Below, one piece after another: positions 28,801 through 42,309 of a stretch of 64,000 bases of DNA. The stretch's first letter is position 1; each line of letters begins with the position of its first letter. The position numbers were made by a program, and so were the translations under genes. The notes beneath the pieces were generated by a model. The model was not told where the DNA came from. It searched no databases and saw only the letters and a list, made by a program, of their open reading frames with translations. This DNA comes from Aspidiotus rigidus (taxonomy: Eukaryota > Arthropoda > Insecta > Hemiptera > Diaspididae): NCBI GenBank assembly GCA_035079385.1, contig JAVHKY010000077.1, forward strand, positions 868,001 to 932,000, in the 5' to 3' direction.

Positions 28801-31800
28801 TTTATCTAAAAAAAGAAAAGTAGAAAATTTGACCTACACAATATGAGTTACTCGCCTTTTACCAGAAGACCGATCCGCCATTTTGAAATTGGCCGCCATT
28901 TTGGAAAGCTGCTCTTCTCAGATGTCTATCATCGTTTTTTATGTCAAGTATCACCCCTACTAACATATCCCAGAGTGACGCTTTGTCCCCCTACGTAGTA
29001 CCAAAAACCATTATTTTCTATTATGGCCCATGGACTACTTGTGGAAAAACGATTATAAACAGAAAAAGTTTGAATAAAAATTGTTCCTTGCGAAACTTCT
29101 CATAAAAAAGCTCTCTACATAGTTTTTAGATAAATGCACTGTTTCGTGGCTACTCCATAATTATAGGTTTTGCACGCGTGCCAATCATCATTAAAACGGA
29201 GAAATAGAAGATGTTCACTTGTCGCGCGCTGTAGTGGCGTAACAGAGCATTTATAGAAGAAATATGTAGAAAACTTTTTCATAGGAAATTGTACGAGGAA
29301 CAATTTTTATCTGTACATTTCTTTTCTAAAATTATTTGTTCGCGATTTAGAGCTTGAAAACGAAAAAATCATCGCCTTGCATTCCCCTGGGGAGAAAGTT
29401 CCACTCGGAATGTGGAAACTTGGGAAGAGACTCACGAGAGGAATTCTAACAATTTTCCTGAGTTTCGCTTCGGTACCATTTGTAGTGGTTTATTATGATA
29501 ACTAATTTTACTCGACTATTAAGGGTTTGTCGACATTTATTAAGAAAGCTGGAGAACGTAACTTTTGTTCAATACTCATTTCGCAATGCTTATCAATACA
29601 AGCGCGAATTGTTGAACAGATTTGAAAACCAAGACGCCTTCATCATTGATTTTGAGCATCAAAACATTACTCGAGAGTTCTAACTTAACTCAACTCAGCA
29701 ATTTTCATAGAGCTTCGATTGTACCGAAGTGACAATGCTGGAAATCTTCAGAGAACTCTTTTCATCCTCAAAATCTGTGAAAAAAAGGTTATGAAGGGTT
29801 TCGGGACTTCGGAAATATCATAATTCGGTAGAACTTATACTGGCTCCAAAAATAAGCTCTTCGAATCCAATCTTTCGAAAGGTTCTGTCTACTCGGAAAA
29901 TTTCAAAATTGATTTTTCCTTCTTCCTTCGCAACTGACTTTTTTTTTTTTTTTTGTTTGCGAGAATTAATGCGATTGCGAGTTCAGAGAAAACTCGCAAC
30001 TCAAGTTAGGCTCGTGATCCCTCTAGTACGAAAAAATTAAGTCAATTCCACCTGCAAAAACAGGAGTTGATAAGTAAACCGTATTTCGGTAGCTCAGGGA
30101 TGATTTACCAAGCACCTTAAATGTTCTGGGATCGATCAAAATTGTTCTAAATTATGAATTATTTGTAATACTTATTGTCGCTTATTACAGCAATCATTTG
30201 AGGAAGCGGAATTGAAGAAACAAGCCAAGGAGGAAGAAGAAGGCAAGCCAGATCCCCTGACCCAACTGGTAACCACATTCTGTCGGGGAGCGATGACCGA
30301 AAGAAGTGGAGCTTTGCAAGAAGATGATTTATACATGTCATACGCATTCATTATTGCCAAGTAAAAATGTGAAAAATTATGCCGTTTTTTTCCCTCTCTC
30401 TTTGCTTTAATTTCTCACGTGTAATGATTTCATATTTCAGATCTTGCGGTGAAGAAGAAGAAGAGGAGGAGGGTGATGATGATGAAGAGGGAAGTGTCAG
30501 TGGTGGCGACGAAGAGGGTGGTGCTTCTATACATGTAAGTTGAATGTTGAGTATAAGTAAAATACAAAATATGAGTGCAAACTATACGGTCTGAATACTT
30601 ATTGTGTAAAAACAGGAACAAGAAATGGAGAAACAAAAATTACTTTTTCATCAAACCAGACTGTTGGATAGAGGCGTAGCAGAAATGGTGTTATTGCACA
30701 TATCCGCGTGTAAAGGTATTCCCAGCGAAATGGTCATGAAGACATTGAAATTGGGTATTGCCATTCTGCGAGGAGGAAATATCAACATTCAGTTGGTAGG
30801 TATAATTTAAATTTAATCTATTTGAGAAATCACCTATACGTATTTTAAACATTTATGTTCACGTCCATAGGCTATGTTGAATCATCTAAAAGAGAAAAAA
30901 GATGTCGGTTTCTTTACGTCGATTGCCGGACTTATGAATTCTTGCAGGTGAATAGAAATTTCGATCAACTTACAAATAACTAGACTATGATCAATATAGT
31001 TGGACTCGTCGGAGCCATTTTCGTATTAAGTCGTCTTTCGGATTTTTTCGTGCTGCAATTTGAAAGAACGGATTAATTCTTGAAAATTGTTCGGTTCTGC
31101 GAAGTTAGCGAAGTCGAAAAAATCCGTTTCGTTCTACTGCCACTTCTTAAATATCAGTATGGGTGCGCTATATGGGCGTATTTAAGCATGTTGATGACTT
31201 GTTTTTTTTTTTCAAGTGTTTTAGATTTGGACGCGTTTGAACGAAACACGAAAGCAGAAGGCCTGGGCGTTGGATCAGAAGGTGCAGCCGGCGAGAAAAA
31301 TATGCACGATGCCGAATTTACTTGTACTTTATTTAGATTTATACAATTGACGTGCGAAGGGCATAACCTTGGTAAATAAAAAAATATTTATTTCACTTAT
31401 ATGTATCTCTGACGCAGAAGATGATTGTGTGAGTCATCAAACGCCTCATAAAAAAAATAAGATCTTTGCTATTGAAACTTTGTGGGGTAGGTTTTCTTGA
31501 ATTTAGTTTTACAATGAGAAAGACTGCGGAAAATTCCTGCTGACAAACTTCACTTCTGCCTCCAGAAAAATTTTTGGACTCAGCCGCCAACCTCCGTGCT
31601 AAAAAAACTTTTGCAATGGTAAATTTGCTGGGTGATTTTTCTTGAATTTATTTTTATAATGGTAAAGACTGCGGCTCTTAGAACACCCCTGTTTACAACC
31701 TCTCAATCTCAACTTCTCGACTTCATTTCTAGACGCGCAGCCCTTGACCTTCGTGCTAGAAAACCTTTACCTCAACTCTTCTTCTTCCTGTTTAAGGTAA

Positions 31801-34800
31801 TTTTTCAATACGGCTCTTATCCTTCCATTTGGAAATTTTCTATCATCGTTCCAATACTACTGAAGATTTCGCCCCCTCCCACTTCTCGCGTCTCACCGAT
31901 CGAACGCTCTGACTTTTGTCCTTGGCAAAGTGTTCCAAAAAATACTAAACAAAAGACTATTCTGGTTTATTGAATAAAAAAATTTTCTGGCATAGCCAAA
32001 TAAATGAAAATCATGTTCCATGTCTTTTATATTTTATCAGTCATCTTGAAATATTTCAGTCTAGGCTTCTACTAGGTCAGGCGTGGGCAACCTTTTTCAC
32101 ATCACGGGCCGCATTCATGAAAATTTGTAACTTTTCATGATCCGGCGGGCCGCACATCAAGAAATTCTCGTTGTTAGAATCAAAAAATGTAAAATTTTAC
32201 ACGAATTATTTCCAATATTTTTGGATAAATTTAGTATACAAAAAAACGTGAACTGATTATTTATTAGTTACTAGATGAGAAACTTAAGCTCATCAAAATT
32301 TGGGGTCAGGTGAGTATGTTTCAAACGCATCAAAACAGTCAAATGCTAGAGTGGTTGAGAACCCTTTCGTCGTTGGCGCAATGGAAGTGCCTGAAGAGTA
32401 CCAAATGGAACTAATAGATCTGAAAGCCGATTTTTCTCTGCTCACTTTGTTTTCAGAGACCCCTTTGCGAGAATTTTGCCTGGTATTAAATATATTCCAA
32501 CATAAGGACCTTTGCTTTCTTTGGGTCTACATTTGTATGTGAAAATGCTTTCTCGCTCATGAAAAATACAAAAACTCCGGAAAGAAGCAAGCTGAATGAT
32601 GAGCATTTGACTGCTTTGATGCGTTTGCAGCATACCTACTCACTTGACCCCAAATTCTGATGAGATTGCCTATGAATTGCAAAGACAAGTTTCTCACTAC
32701 TAACTAATAAATAATCAGTTCACGTTTGTTTGTACACTAAATGTATCCAAAAATATTGGAAATAATTCGTGTAAAATTTTACATTTTTTGATTTGAACAA
32801 CGAAAATTTCTTCATTTTTTCGTATTTTGGTATTCGTATCGCGGGCCACAGAAAAAGCTTCCGCGGGCCGCAGCGGGTTGCCCATGCCTGTACTAGGTCA
32901 TGTGTTCGTGAGATGTTATTCGTTTACCCCTTTACCTATCTTGGCGTCGTATAAGTCTTCTATGAGAAATATGAGGTCGCGCGAACTCGCTCCGCTCATT
33001 CGCCCCCTGTCTCGCTGTTGTATTGGAATGGTATGTGACAATTCAAGTCTAGGAGACTTGGAAAAATTTCGACTATCCAGCCTTTATTTATTTAATTATT
33101 TTATTATTTAATTATTTAATATTATTTATTTATTTATTTATTTATTTATTCATTTATTTATTTATTCATTTATTTATTCATTTATTTATTTATTTATTTA
33201 TTTATCTTTCGTGGGGCGAACGAGCGATCTCGCTATTGTATTGGAATGGTATGAGACAATTCAAGTCTAGGGGACGTGGAAAAATTTCGACTATCCAGGC
33301 ATATATGATAGGAAGAGGGACTTAGAAAATTTTCTAATTATTAATTATATTAATTATTTATTTATTTAATTATTTAATTAATATTGAATTAATTATTTAT
33401 TATTATTACGCGGGGTGTACTCGCGAATTTCTGAATCACCCACGGGGTAGAGATTTTCTAATTATTAATTATTTAATTATTTATTTATTTAATTATATTC
33501 ATTATTTAATTATTTATTTATTTAATTATTTAATTATTAATTAATTAATTAATTATTTATTATTATTACGCGGGGTGTACTCGCGAATTTCTGAATCACC
33601 CAAGGGGTAGAGATTTTCTAATTATTAATTATATTAATTATTTAATTATTTAATTCTATTAATTATTTATTTATTTATTTATTTATTTAATTATTTAATC
33701 ATTTAATTATTAATTAATTAATTAATTATTCATTATTATTACGCGGGGTGTACTCGCGAATTTCTGAATCACCCACGGGGTAGAGATTTCTCTTGACGGG
33801 GGGGGGGGGGGGGGGGGTGTACTCGCGAGTTTCAAAATCGGGGTCCGGCGAGAGAAAAGACATGGAACATGTCAATAACACCCTTTCCTCCACATGAATA
33901 CAACTTTCACAAAGGCTGTAACACCTACTTGAACCTCCAAATTGAAAAAGTCTTCCGCTTAAACTCTGGACGAATTTCGTCGATCTCCGGGAGACGTTTT
34001 CTCGTGTGTAGCGTCACTATATTATCTCCCTCAAATTTATGACATTAGCTTTTGAAGTAATTTAGGTAAACTTCTCCAATCCTTTTTCCGTGGCAGATCT
34101 CTGACGGTTAGAATTTAAGACCGATATTACTAACCTATTTAAAACGGTGTCCCTCAGGGAGAAGTATAGAGTGCGAGTGTTTCTTTCTTCCTAATCACTA
34201 TCAGCTTTACGAAACGCCTCTTTGCGAATGACTTTAGTATCCCCCTACTAATCTCCATTGATCATCAAGACTACTCTAAGTAATCTTTGACAAAGTCGCA
34301 ACAGTGGATTTTGTTTTTTAGACAAGACAACAATCATAGTAGTGCTCCAAAAGAGATACTGCGCCTTTTCCTTCTCTGTGTCTATAGACCATCCAATCCT
34401 CTGCCGAGTTCTCTGGTCTCATCTTCGTCTCCAGAACCTTTTGAATCTCTGTAATCAAAATCTTGAGAACAAAAAGCCTAAATTCCTTGAACGTTCTTAA
34501 ATACCTATAAAATCTCCGTGCCGGCCATAACCGCAAACTCCTCTAGCTTTACAATAGTCTAACTACTAGATTAAAGTTCTCCAATTTACTCTCGCTCCAA
34601 CAAGACAATCTTAAAATTACTGGAATACATTCAATCTTTTGAGCTTCGTCTGCTCTTTGGCGGACTACGCACCAGCTCTTCACTCGGCCTTTGTGTTGAG
34701 ACAAGTGTTCCTCCTCTCCGTTATCGTGCTCTTCCACTTACTACTGACTCTCTGGCGTCAGCAGCCTCATACCCACATCCTCCCAAACGCTCTCAGCGCG

Positions 34801-37800
34801 CGTGATCCACCCTGCCTTTCGCCTCAATTCCACTCTAGACTCTCATGCTATACATAGGCCTGTACTTTTTATTTTATCATCCACCCCTCCTTGCTCAACT
34901 CCTATCCATGACATTTGTCTCGATCTTACATTTCTTCAGAATTTCCCTACCACCTTCTCTGCTAGACCGACCAACCGAAGCCGGCTCGCAGAACCGGATA
35001 TGTAGTCTCCATTCTGAGCATACATTAAGTCCTTCCGTTTCTCTTCTCGCCCACTTCTCTGGGTTCCTTGATTTGAAAAAAAAAATCTCAATTTCTTGAA
35101 ATTTACTCTAGTAACTTATAGGCGTCTGTCCGCTTTGTTGCAACAAAAATTTATCGTAACCGTGACACTGTGCACGTGATTTCTTGGATTCTAGAGTGGC
35201 AGAATTATTTGCGGACTCAAGCTGGAAATACGACCACAGTCAATGTAGTGATATGTACCGTCGATTACCTATTACGTCTGCAAGTAAGGAAACGAACTTC
35301 TTTGAAACAACCTTTGTGTTTTATTGTTTGATTATTTGTGCGAAAAAATTGTAGGAATCGATCATGGATTTCTATTGGCATTACTCGAGCAAAGAGCTGA
35401 TCGACCCAGCGGGCAAAACTAATTTTTTCAAAGCGATTGGCGTAGCTAGTCAAGTCTTCAACACCTTATCCGAAGTGATCCAAGGACCATGTACTCAGAA
35501 TCAACAAGCTCTAGCGCATTCCAGGTAGGACCATAGATGCAATGGGGAGCCATAAAAAAATAGAATTGCCCTACTGGTTTCTATCAATGTTGTGGGTTTT
35601 CAGGTTATGGGATGCAGTTGGAGGATTTTTGTTCCTATTTTCGCACATGCAGGATAAATTGTCAAAGCATTCCAGTCAAGTAGATCTTCTCAAAGAATTA
35701 TTAAATTTACAAAAAGATATGATTACAATGATGCTTTCCATGTTAGAGGGTAAGAAAAAATTCACCAAATCAATGGCTTACGCGAATGATATTAGGGGCC
35801 CTTTTTGGAGGCATTGAGACCATGTTGCCTCCCTTCAGTATGAAAACATTTTCTGTAGAACGAAAGTAAGATAGTGGCAGACCTGTATAGAAGTCTTGAA
35901 ATTAGTCCAAAAGACCGAATGTATTATTGAGTACGAACCTACACAGTTTATACAAAATTGAGAGATCAGAAGTTTATCAAAGAACAAAAAGCACCCATAT
36001 TTCTGCTCCTATACTAGGAAGGTTAAGATCTGTTACTTTTCGCATGCAGGGCGGTTGTATATACAGTAATCATTCCACTTTTTGGGTTAGCAAACATTCA
36101 CTTTCCATATTTACCAGTTATCTGTAACCAGTTATTCTTTCGTTCAGGTAACGTGGTTAACGGAACTATTGGAAAACAAATGGTGGACACACTTGTGGAA
36201 TCAGCGTCCAATGTTGAAGTAAGGAATAAGTCATGCCCGAGCCGTTTTGTTCATCCATAACAATATCAAATGCTATTATTCTAAATTTTTGTTTTCCCTC
36301 GTAGCTCATTCTCAAATATTTTGATATGTTCCTAAAATTGAAAGACCTAACCAGCGCTGACAGCTTCCAGGTTGGTTATGAAATCTTTTGATGCTTGCAT
36401 AATTTTCGGTTGGAAGTTATTATAAAACTCTTTTTAAACCGTTGTTGGTCTTGCTATTGGCTTGCTTAGGAAATAGATGTTAATAACGACGGCTGGGTCT
36501 TCCCGAAGGATTTCAAAGAAAAAATGGAACAACAGAAAAGTTACACGTCGTAAGTTATTGATATATGATTGCAGCTTAAATTCCTATTCTCTATTACTCC
36601 ATTTAATATCTATGTTATTTAAAGGACGTTCATATTAATTGTAATACAGGGAAGAAATTGAATTTTTGTTGCAATGCTGCGAGCGTAATCACGATGGTAA
36701 AATCGATTATATCGGCTTTACACACAGATTCCATGAGCCGGCTAAAGAAATTGGTTTTAATTTGGCAGTGTTACTAACCAACTTATCCGAGCATATGCCC
36801 AATGAGCCTAGGTAAGCTTCAGCTTAAAAAATAGATTGGATCATCAGTGTTTCTCAACCGGTGTGCCGCGGCACATCACTGTGCCGCAAAATTTTGATCA
36901 AAAACATAAATTAACATGAACTGAAAAAAGAATTGCAAATTTTTCTTTTATTTACTCGAAAAAGTGATCAAAAGCACTACCGGACCGATGTGTTCCAATT
37001 TTTGAATCATGTCAGTTCCAGTTATAATTACCTAAACTTCAGTCCAAACCTGCAACCAATGTCATAAAAATCAAGAACTTTCTGCGACTTGGCAAAAAGT
37101 ACAGATTGTATTCCATATTTCCTCATAAAGTTCGGAATTAGAAGAGCCCAGAGGTTTTCAGTAAATGCGAGGAACATCCAGACACTTTCGTGCGTATATT
37201 GGTGGCAAAATTTTCTTGAGTCCCAACAGAAGATCAAAGGTCTTGTTTCCCGGAACCGCAGTGTAGAGAAAGAGGGGTGAGGTCTCATATAGCCATCTTA
37301 TAGGCCACAAATTCTGAATTCAGGAGGAGGAAATTAGTAGAGACACGAAAATTTCCATACGCGCAAACATTTTCGTTGGAGTTCTGGAAATACTGTGCCG
37401 CAGTAATATCGTCTCATGAAGAAGTGTGCCGCGATGTACAAAAGGTTGAGAAACACTGCTCTGATCGAAAGAGAGGTCAGAAAATATTCTACGTACAAAA
37501 AAGAAAAATGTGCACTCGCTCATTAGAGCTATGGCGAGAATGATCAAATATTAATGAATGGGGGGGAATGTACATTAACTGGGAAGGTATAAGGCTTCTT
37601 CGTGATGGACGGTTGTTTGCTTGTCCTCCTGAGTTGGCAGGCTGTTCAAGATTAGCTCTTATGGAGAAAACACAAAAAAGGCAGTTTTCTTCAAAATCAC
37701 AGCAAACCATCGGCACACGCCTTCAGGGAAAAACCTAATAGGTCAATTATATAAATGACGTCACATAGCCGATTGATTCAGAGTATGAGTCAACCTTATA

Positions 37801-40800
37801 AGGAAAATATGGAGACTTTTAACAAATTCAAATCATTTCGAAAACGACGGAATTTTTTAGAATAAAGAGTTGATTCTCGTGAAGTCAAGATTCTCAGCTT
37901 CATTTTGCATCATTTCATCCATATTGCTCTCTTATGGGTCATTGAGAATTATGATATTTGATGTAAAATGAAGCTGAGATGCTCGGCTTCCTGGGAAACC
38001 GATTTTTATCCGAAAAAATTCTGTCATTTTTGAAATAATTAGAATTTCTTAAAGGTCTTCACGATTTCTTTAAAGAGTTCAGTATACTATGTGGGAAAAC
38101 CGAGCTATCGAAAACATGAGGAAGTAGTAGACGCCCGTAGTGCATGCCCCGTTTTGTTTACCAATCACAATCGCTATCTGGTCAATTTTCAGGGACATAG
38201 GGAAAAGATTTAAGTCCCTGGAGAACCCAAATAGAATGATGAATAACTGTGAATAAAAAGCAACCACCCTACGGTTGGCCGAAGCACATTTTCCTTCCTT
38301 TAAGAATAACCGGGGAGCAAAGGTCATCACATAAATAATCCAAAATGAGGAATACCTTAGAAGTGAGAGGGGCTATAATTCAGATACTAGAAGACTCCTG
38401 AAATATACTTCAAACTCATGTTAGCTAAGAAATTTCTTATTTCCAATTAGGAACACAATGATCTTTGCTCCCTATGTTCTTCTTATGAGAGCAATACACG
38501 TCAATGAAACATTTGATTCACCATATGACGTCACTATCAAATCATTCTATTCAAAATCATAATTATAAATTTTGGATTATCAACCGACTCAACGTCTCTC
38601 AGAAATTTTTTCATTTCATTCCACATTCAAAAAATACTTTTTTATGCATATGTCTTTTCTGGGGAGGACAGCCACCAAAAGATCTTCACATAAAGCATAT
38701 AACGTAGTGATGACAATGTGGCTTGATGACGTCACAAATATGAATAGTTTTAGAGTTGAAGGCAGAGAATTGCAGCCGAAAAATTCGGCTTCGGCTTAGG
38801 GCTGAAGCTGACGACCTTCAAAAATTTGGATTCGGCTTATGGCTGATCAGAAAAATTTGGCTGGCTTTTGGCTGACTTATGGCTGGCTGATCGCTGATTG
38901 TTTGGCGGGATTTCAGCTGATTTTCGGCTGATTTTTGGCTGGCTGATGATTTTGTTGTTGGTTTGTTGCAGCCAGGGAATGAAAAATGTAACAAAAATCT
39001 GAATCTGTGTTCTGTGGATTGAGTGACAAACTGACAAACGAGGCAGAAAGCCGAAAACATGGTAAGCCAGACTGCTGCTGCAAGGGAAGCGTGTAAGTTT
39101 GAGGTTTGAGCATCGAAATTTTCGAGATCAATTCATTGAATTCAATTCACATCTGAAAAATAATGAGTTTGGAATCAGCAGTGGCCAGTGGCACAAGTTA
39201 TTCTTTCTCCCGATCAATGCACGCAACAGAGTGCAGACAGTATGTCAAAATCAAAAACACGATTAATATTTAATAGTACCAGTTATAACAAGCAGACTCT
39301 GATAACAGGGATCACCAGTTCAGATTGATGCTGCTAGCCTGCTATACAGATTTTACAGCCTACAAGATCGAGAACTGCGTGTCACACGTCATTTCGCGCG
39401 TATGAGAAATAAGCCGAAAATCAGCCGAAAAAGTTCGGCTGAATTCGGCTTTCGGCTGGCTGCAATACTCTGGTTGAAGGCAAAGTTGAAAAACTAGCTG
39501 AAAGCTAAAAGCCAAAAGCCAAAGAATTTTGAGAATAAGAGTTGAAAGCCAAAAACTAAAAAGCAAAGAATTTTGAGTGAAAAATTATAAAACGTTGAAA
39601 GCAAAAGGTCTTATTTTGCAGAAAGAAAGCTAAAAGCCAAAAGCTAAAGTTTTATAATTTGGCTTTCCAACTCTGATTAGAGGTGGGATGGAGAATAACG
39701 TCAGTGAGATTCAGGGTAAGGACATTACTAGTTGATAGTATAAGAAAAATGTATACGTCTTGAAGTTGAGGATGATGACGTCACCAAGTTTTTTATACAA
39801 AAAATGTATTGCTTGATGGAGGGGCTAAGCTAGGCTAGCTCACTATATGTAGTACCTATATCAGCCTATAAATAATGATTAAATAAGCTTAACTAGTGAT
39901 AAGGAGGCTGTTTTCAACATTGTGAGTCATTATCTGGGCTAAACTAGGCTTAAAGCGCAGCTTAAGTAACTGTTTGAAGAGCGTTAAACTGTTAAACTCA
40001 GGGATGAAATATTTACGACGATAAGCGCTTAAGGCAAAACTTACTCATTTTTGATAAGCTTTTAAGTTGCTTACTAAGTGCATAAGTCAGTCATAGAGCA
40101 AGCGCTTTTGAGTGATCAACTTTTCGCTCCGGAGCCGTTTCATACTACTGCGGAGCTAAGCCGATCAGCACCTAAAAGCTATGCAACATATGTCTCCGTT
40201 TGTATTTGTGTGTAAGTTATGAAAGTGCGTAATGTAACCTGTACCGAAAGAACGTTATTAGTGTGCAATGCAACAAATCGCACAGCGAGCGCAGACACGT
40301 AGGTCTCTGTGGTGAATCAGCGATACCTTTTGGCGGTTTCTCGATGTATTGTACACTAATAACGTTCTTTCGGCACAGGTCACATATTATAAAAGTGTGG
40401 TTTTATGTGATTAGCTAATTCTGAAAGCCAATGAAAATGCGGTATTTAATTTTTTTAGAATAAGATAAAGTAGTTTTTGAATAATGGATAAATGAGTGGA
40501 AGAAATGTGTGTGAGTTGTGAGATTGACTTGGTTGTTACCTCATAACTTTCCTCAGACTCAATACATTTGAGTGATCCAAAGACATTCTTGAGGAGCATC
40601 ATTCACTGACTATTTTTAAGTCCTTGATGATTTTTGTGTGACATGTAGGCCTGAGGTATAGTCGTTCAACTTTATAGAACTGCTATTCAAGTTTATTTAA
40701 ATATAATACAGATGATTTTCAAGAATTTTATTTAAATAGTGTTCTAAATAAAACAGTCAAGGAATGTGTATTCCATTACACAAATGTAAATAGAATATTT

Positions 40801-41008
40801 AAAATAGGTAATAATACTTTTGACATGTTCCATGTCTTTTCTCTCGCCGGACCCCGAATTTTGAAACTCGCGAGTACACCCCCCTCCCCCTCCCCCTTCA
40901 AGAGAGACCGTGCGTCCGTGCAAATCTCTACCCCGTGGGTGATTCAGAAATTCGCGAGTACACCCCGCGTTATAATAATAATTTATAATTAATGAATAAA
41001 TAAATGAA

Positions 41009-41057
<49 letters not shown>

Positions 41058-42271
41058 GAATAAATAAATAAATAAAATAATAAAATAATTAAATAAATAA
41101 ATAAATAAATAAATAATTAATATAATTAATAATTAGAAAATCTCTACCCCGTGGGTGATTCAGAAATTCGCGAGTACACCCCGCGTTATAATAATAATTT
41201 ATAATTAATGAATAAATAAATGAATAAATAAATGAATAAATGAATAAATAAATAAATTAATTAAATAATTAAATGAATAAATAATTAAATAATAAATATA
41301 ATTAATAATTAGAAAATTTTCTAAGTCCCTCTTCCTATCATATATGGCTGGATAGTTGAAATTTTTCCAAATTCCAATATAACAGCGAGACAGGGGGCGA
41401 ACGAGCGGAGCGAGTTCGCCCCCTCATATTTCTCATAGAAAACTTGAATTGTCTCCTACCATTCCAATACAACAGTAAGACAGGGGGCGAACGAGCGAAG
41501 CGAATTAAATAATTAAATAATTAATATAATTAATAATTAGAAAATTTTCTAAGTCCCTCTTCCTATCATATATGGCTGGATAATCGAAATTTTTTCAAGT
41601 TCCCTAGACTTGAATTGTCTCATACCATTCCAATACAACAGCGAGACAGGGGGCGAACGAGCGGAGCGAGTTCGCCCCACGACAGGTCCGCGAGTTCGCC
41701 CCACGACAGGTCCGCGAGTTCGCCTCACGAAAGGTGATAGCTCAAAATATTTCTCATGATGGCGATACCTCATATTTCTCATAGAAAACTTGAATTGTCT
41801 CAGCGAGTTCGCCCCACGAAAGTTGATACCTCAAAATATTTCTCATAAAGGCGATACTTTATATTTCTCATAGAAGACTTGAATTTGCTCATACCATTCC
41901 AATACAACAGCGAGACAGGGGGCGAACGAGCGGAACGAGTTCGCCCCACGAAAGGTGATACCTCAAAATATTTTTTATAAAGGCGCTACCTCATATTTCT
42001 CATAGAAGACTTGAATTTTCTCATACCATCGCGAGTTCGCCCCACGAAAGTTGATACCTCAAAATATAGAACACCCACAATTACCTCAAAATATTTCTCA
42101 TACAAGACTTATACGACGCCAAGATAGGTAAAGGGGTAAACGAATAATATCTCACGAACACTTGACCTAGTATAAGCCTAGACTGAAATATTTCAAGATG
42201 ACTGATAAAATATAAAAGACATGGAACATGATCTTCATTTATTTGGCTATGCCAGAAAGTTTTTTGTGAAT

Positions 42272-42309
<38 letters not shown>

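Larger units (their letters stand above)
24637..29486. mobile_element. Giant nested inverted repeat, about 4.9 kb
   Basis: The left arm is 24637-25238 plus 26319-26840. The right arm is 28430-29486 in reverse complement. Matching landmarks are GAGCAGC..TCCCAAAATGGCGG and its mirror, CGTTTTCAAGCTCTAACTCG and its mirror, and GGCCCCGAATAA and its mirror. The left arm is interrupted at 25239-26318 by a family-A element. The centre (26841-28429) contains another foldback unit (27572-28025). No transposase was seen. Probably a long-TIR non-autonomous transposon. It lies in RyR intron 32. Confidence 0.7.
31975..33874 (+). mobile_element. Family A element, copy A2, carrying a nested hAT
   Basis: The left end (TTTTCTGGCATAGCCAAA) and CATGTTCCATGTCTTTT (from 32015) match copy A1 for more than 80 bp. 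The right end is AAAAGACATGGAACATG (33855-33871). The interior has (TTTA)n tracts, three copies of GCGGGGTGTACTCGCGA (near 33411, 33571, 33743) and a G run of about 20 (33798-33817). It is split by the hAT at 32078-32890 and itself splits the LINE relic. Confidence 0.7.
31700..34860 (+). pseudogene. LINE reverse transcriptase relic split by a family A insertion
   Basis: Before the insertion (31700-31972) the frames give [35 protein letters not shown] and, in another frame, [20 protein letters not shown]. These resemble RT fingers motifs of CR1/Jockey-type LINEs. After it (from 33875) the frames give [22 protein letters not shown] and GVPQGEV near 34150 (RT motif B, normally GVPQGSVL). Later sequence to about 34860 is compatible with the C-terminal part but weak. 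Multiple stops and frameshifts; long dead. Confidence 0.55.

Noticed and set aside
41385..42060. Regularly spaced GCGAGTTCGCCCCACGA units resembling a CRISPR-like array
   Set aside because: The units vary in length and spacing, sit among eukaryotic microsatellites, and recur in other family-A copies. This is a modular transposon interior.
42275..42308. Run of about 34 T taken as a possible retrotransposon poly(A) tail
   Set aside because: No retroelement coding sequence or target duplication adjoins it. It directly follows the family-A end and is more likely a simple repeat.
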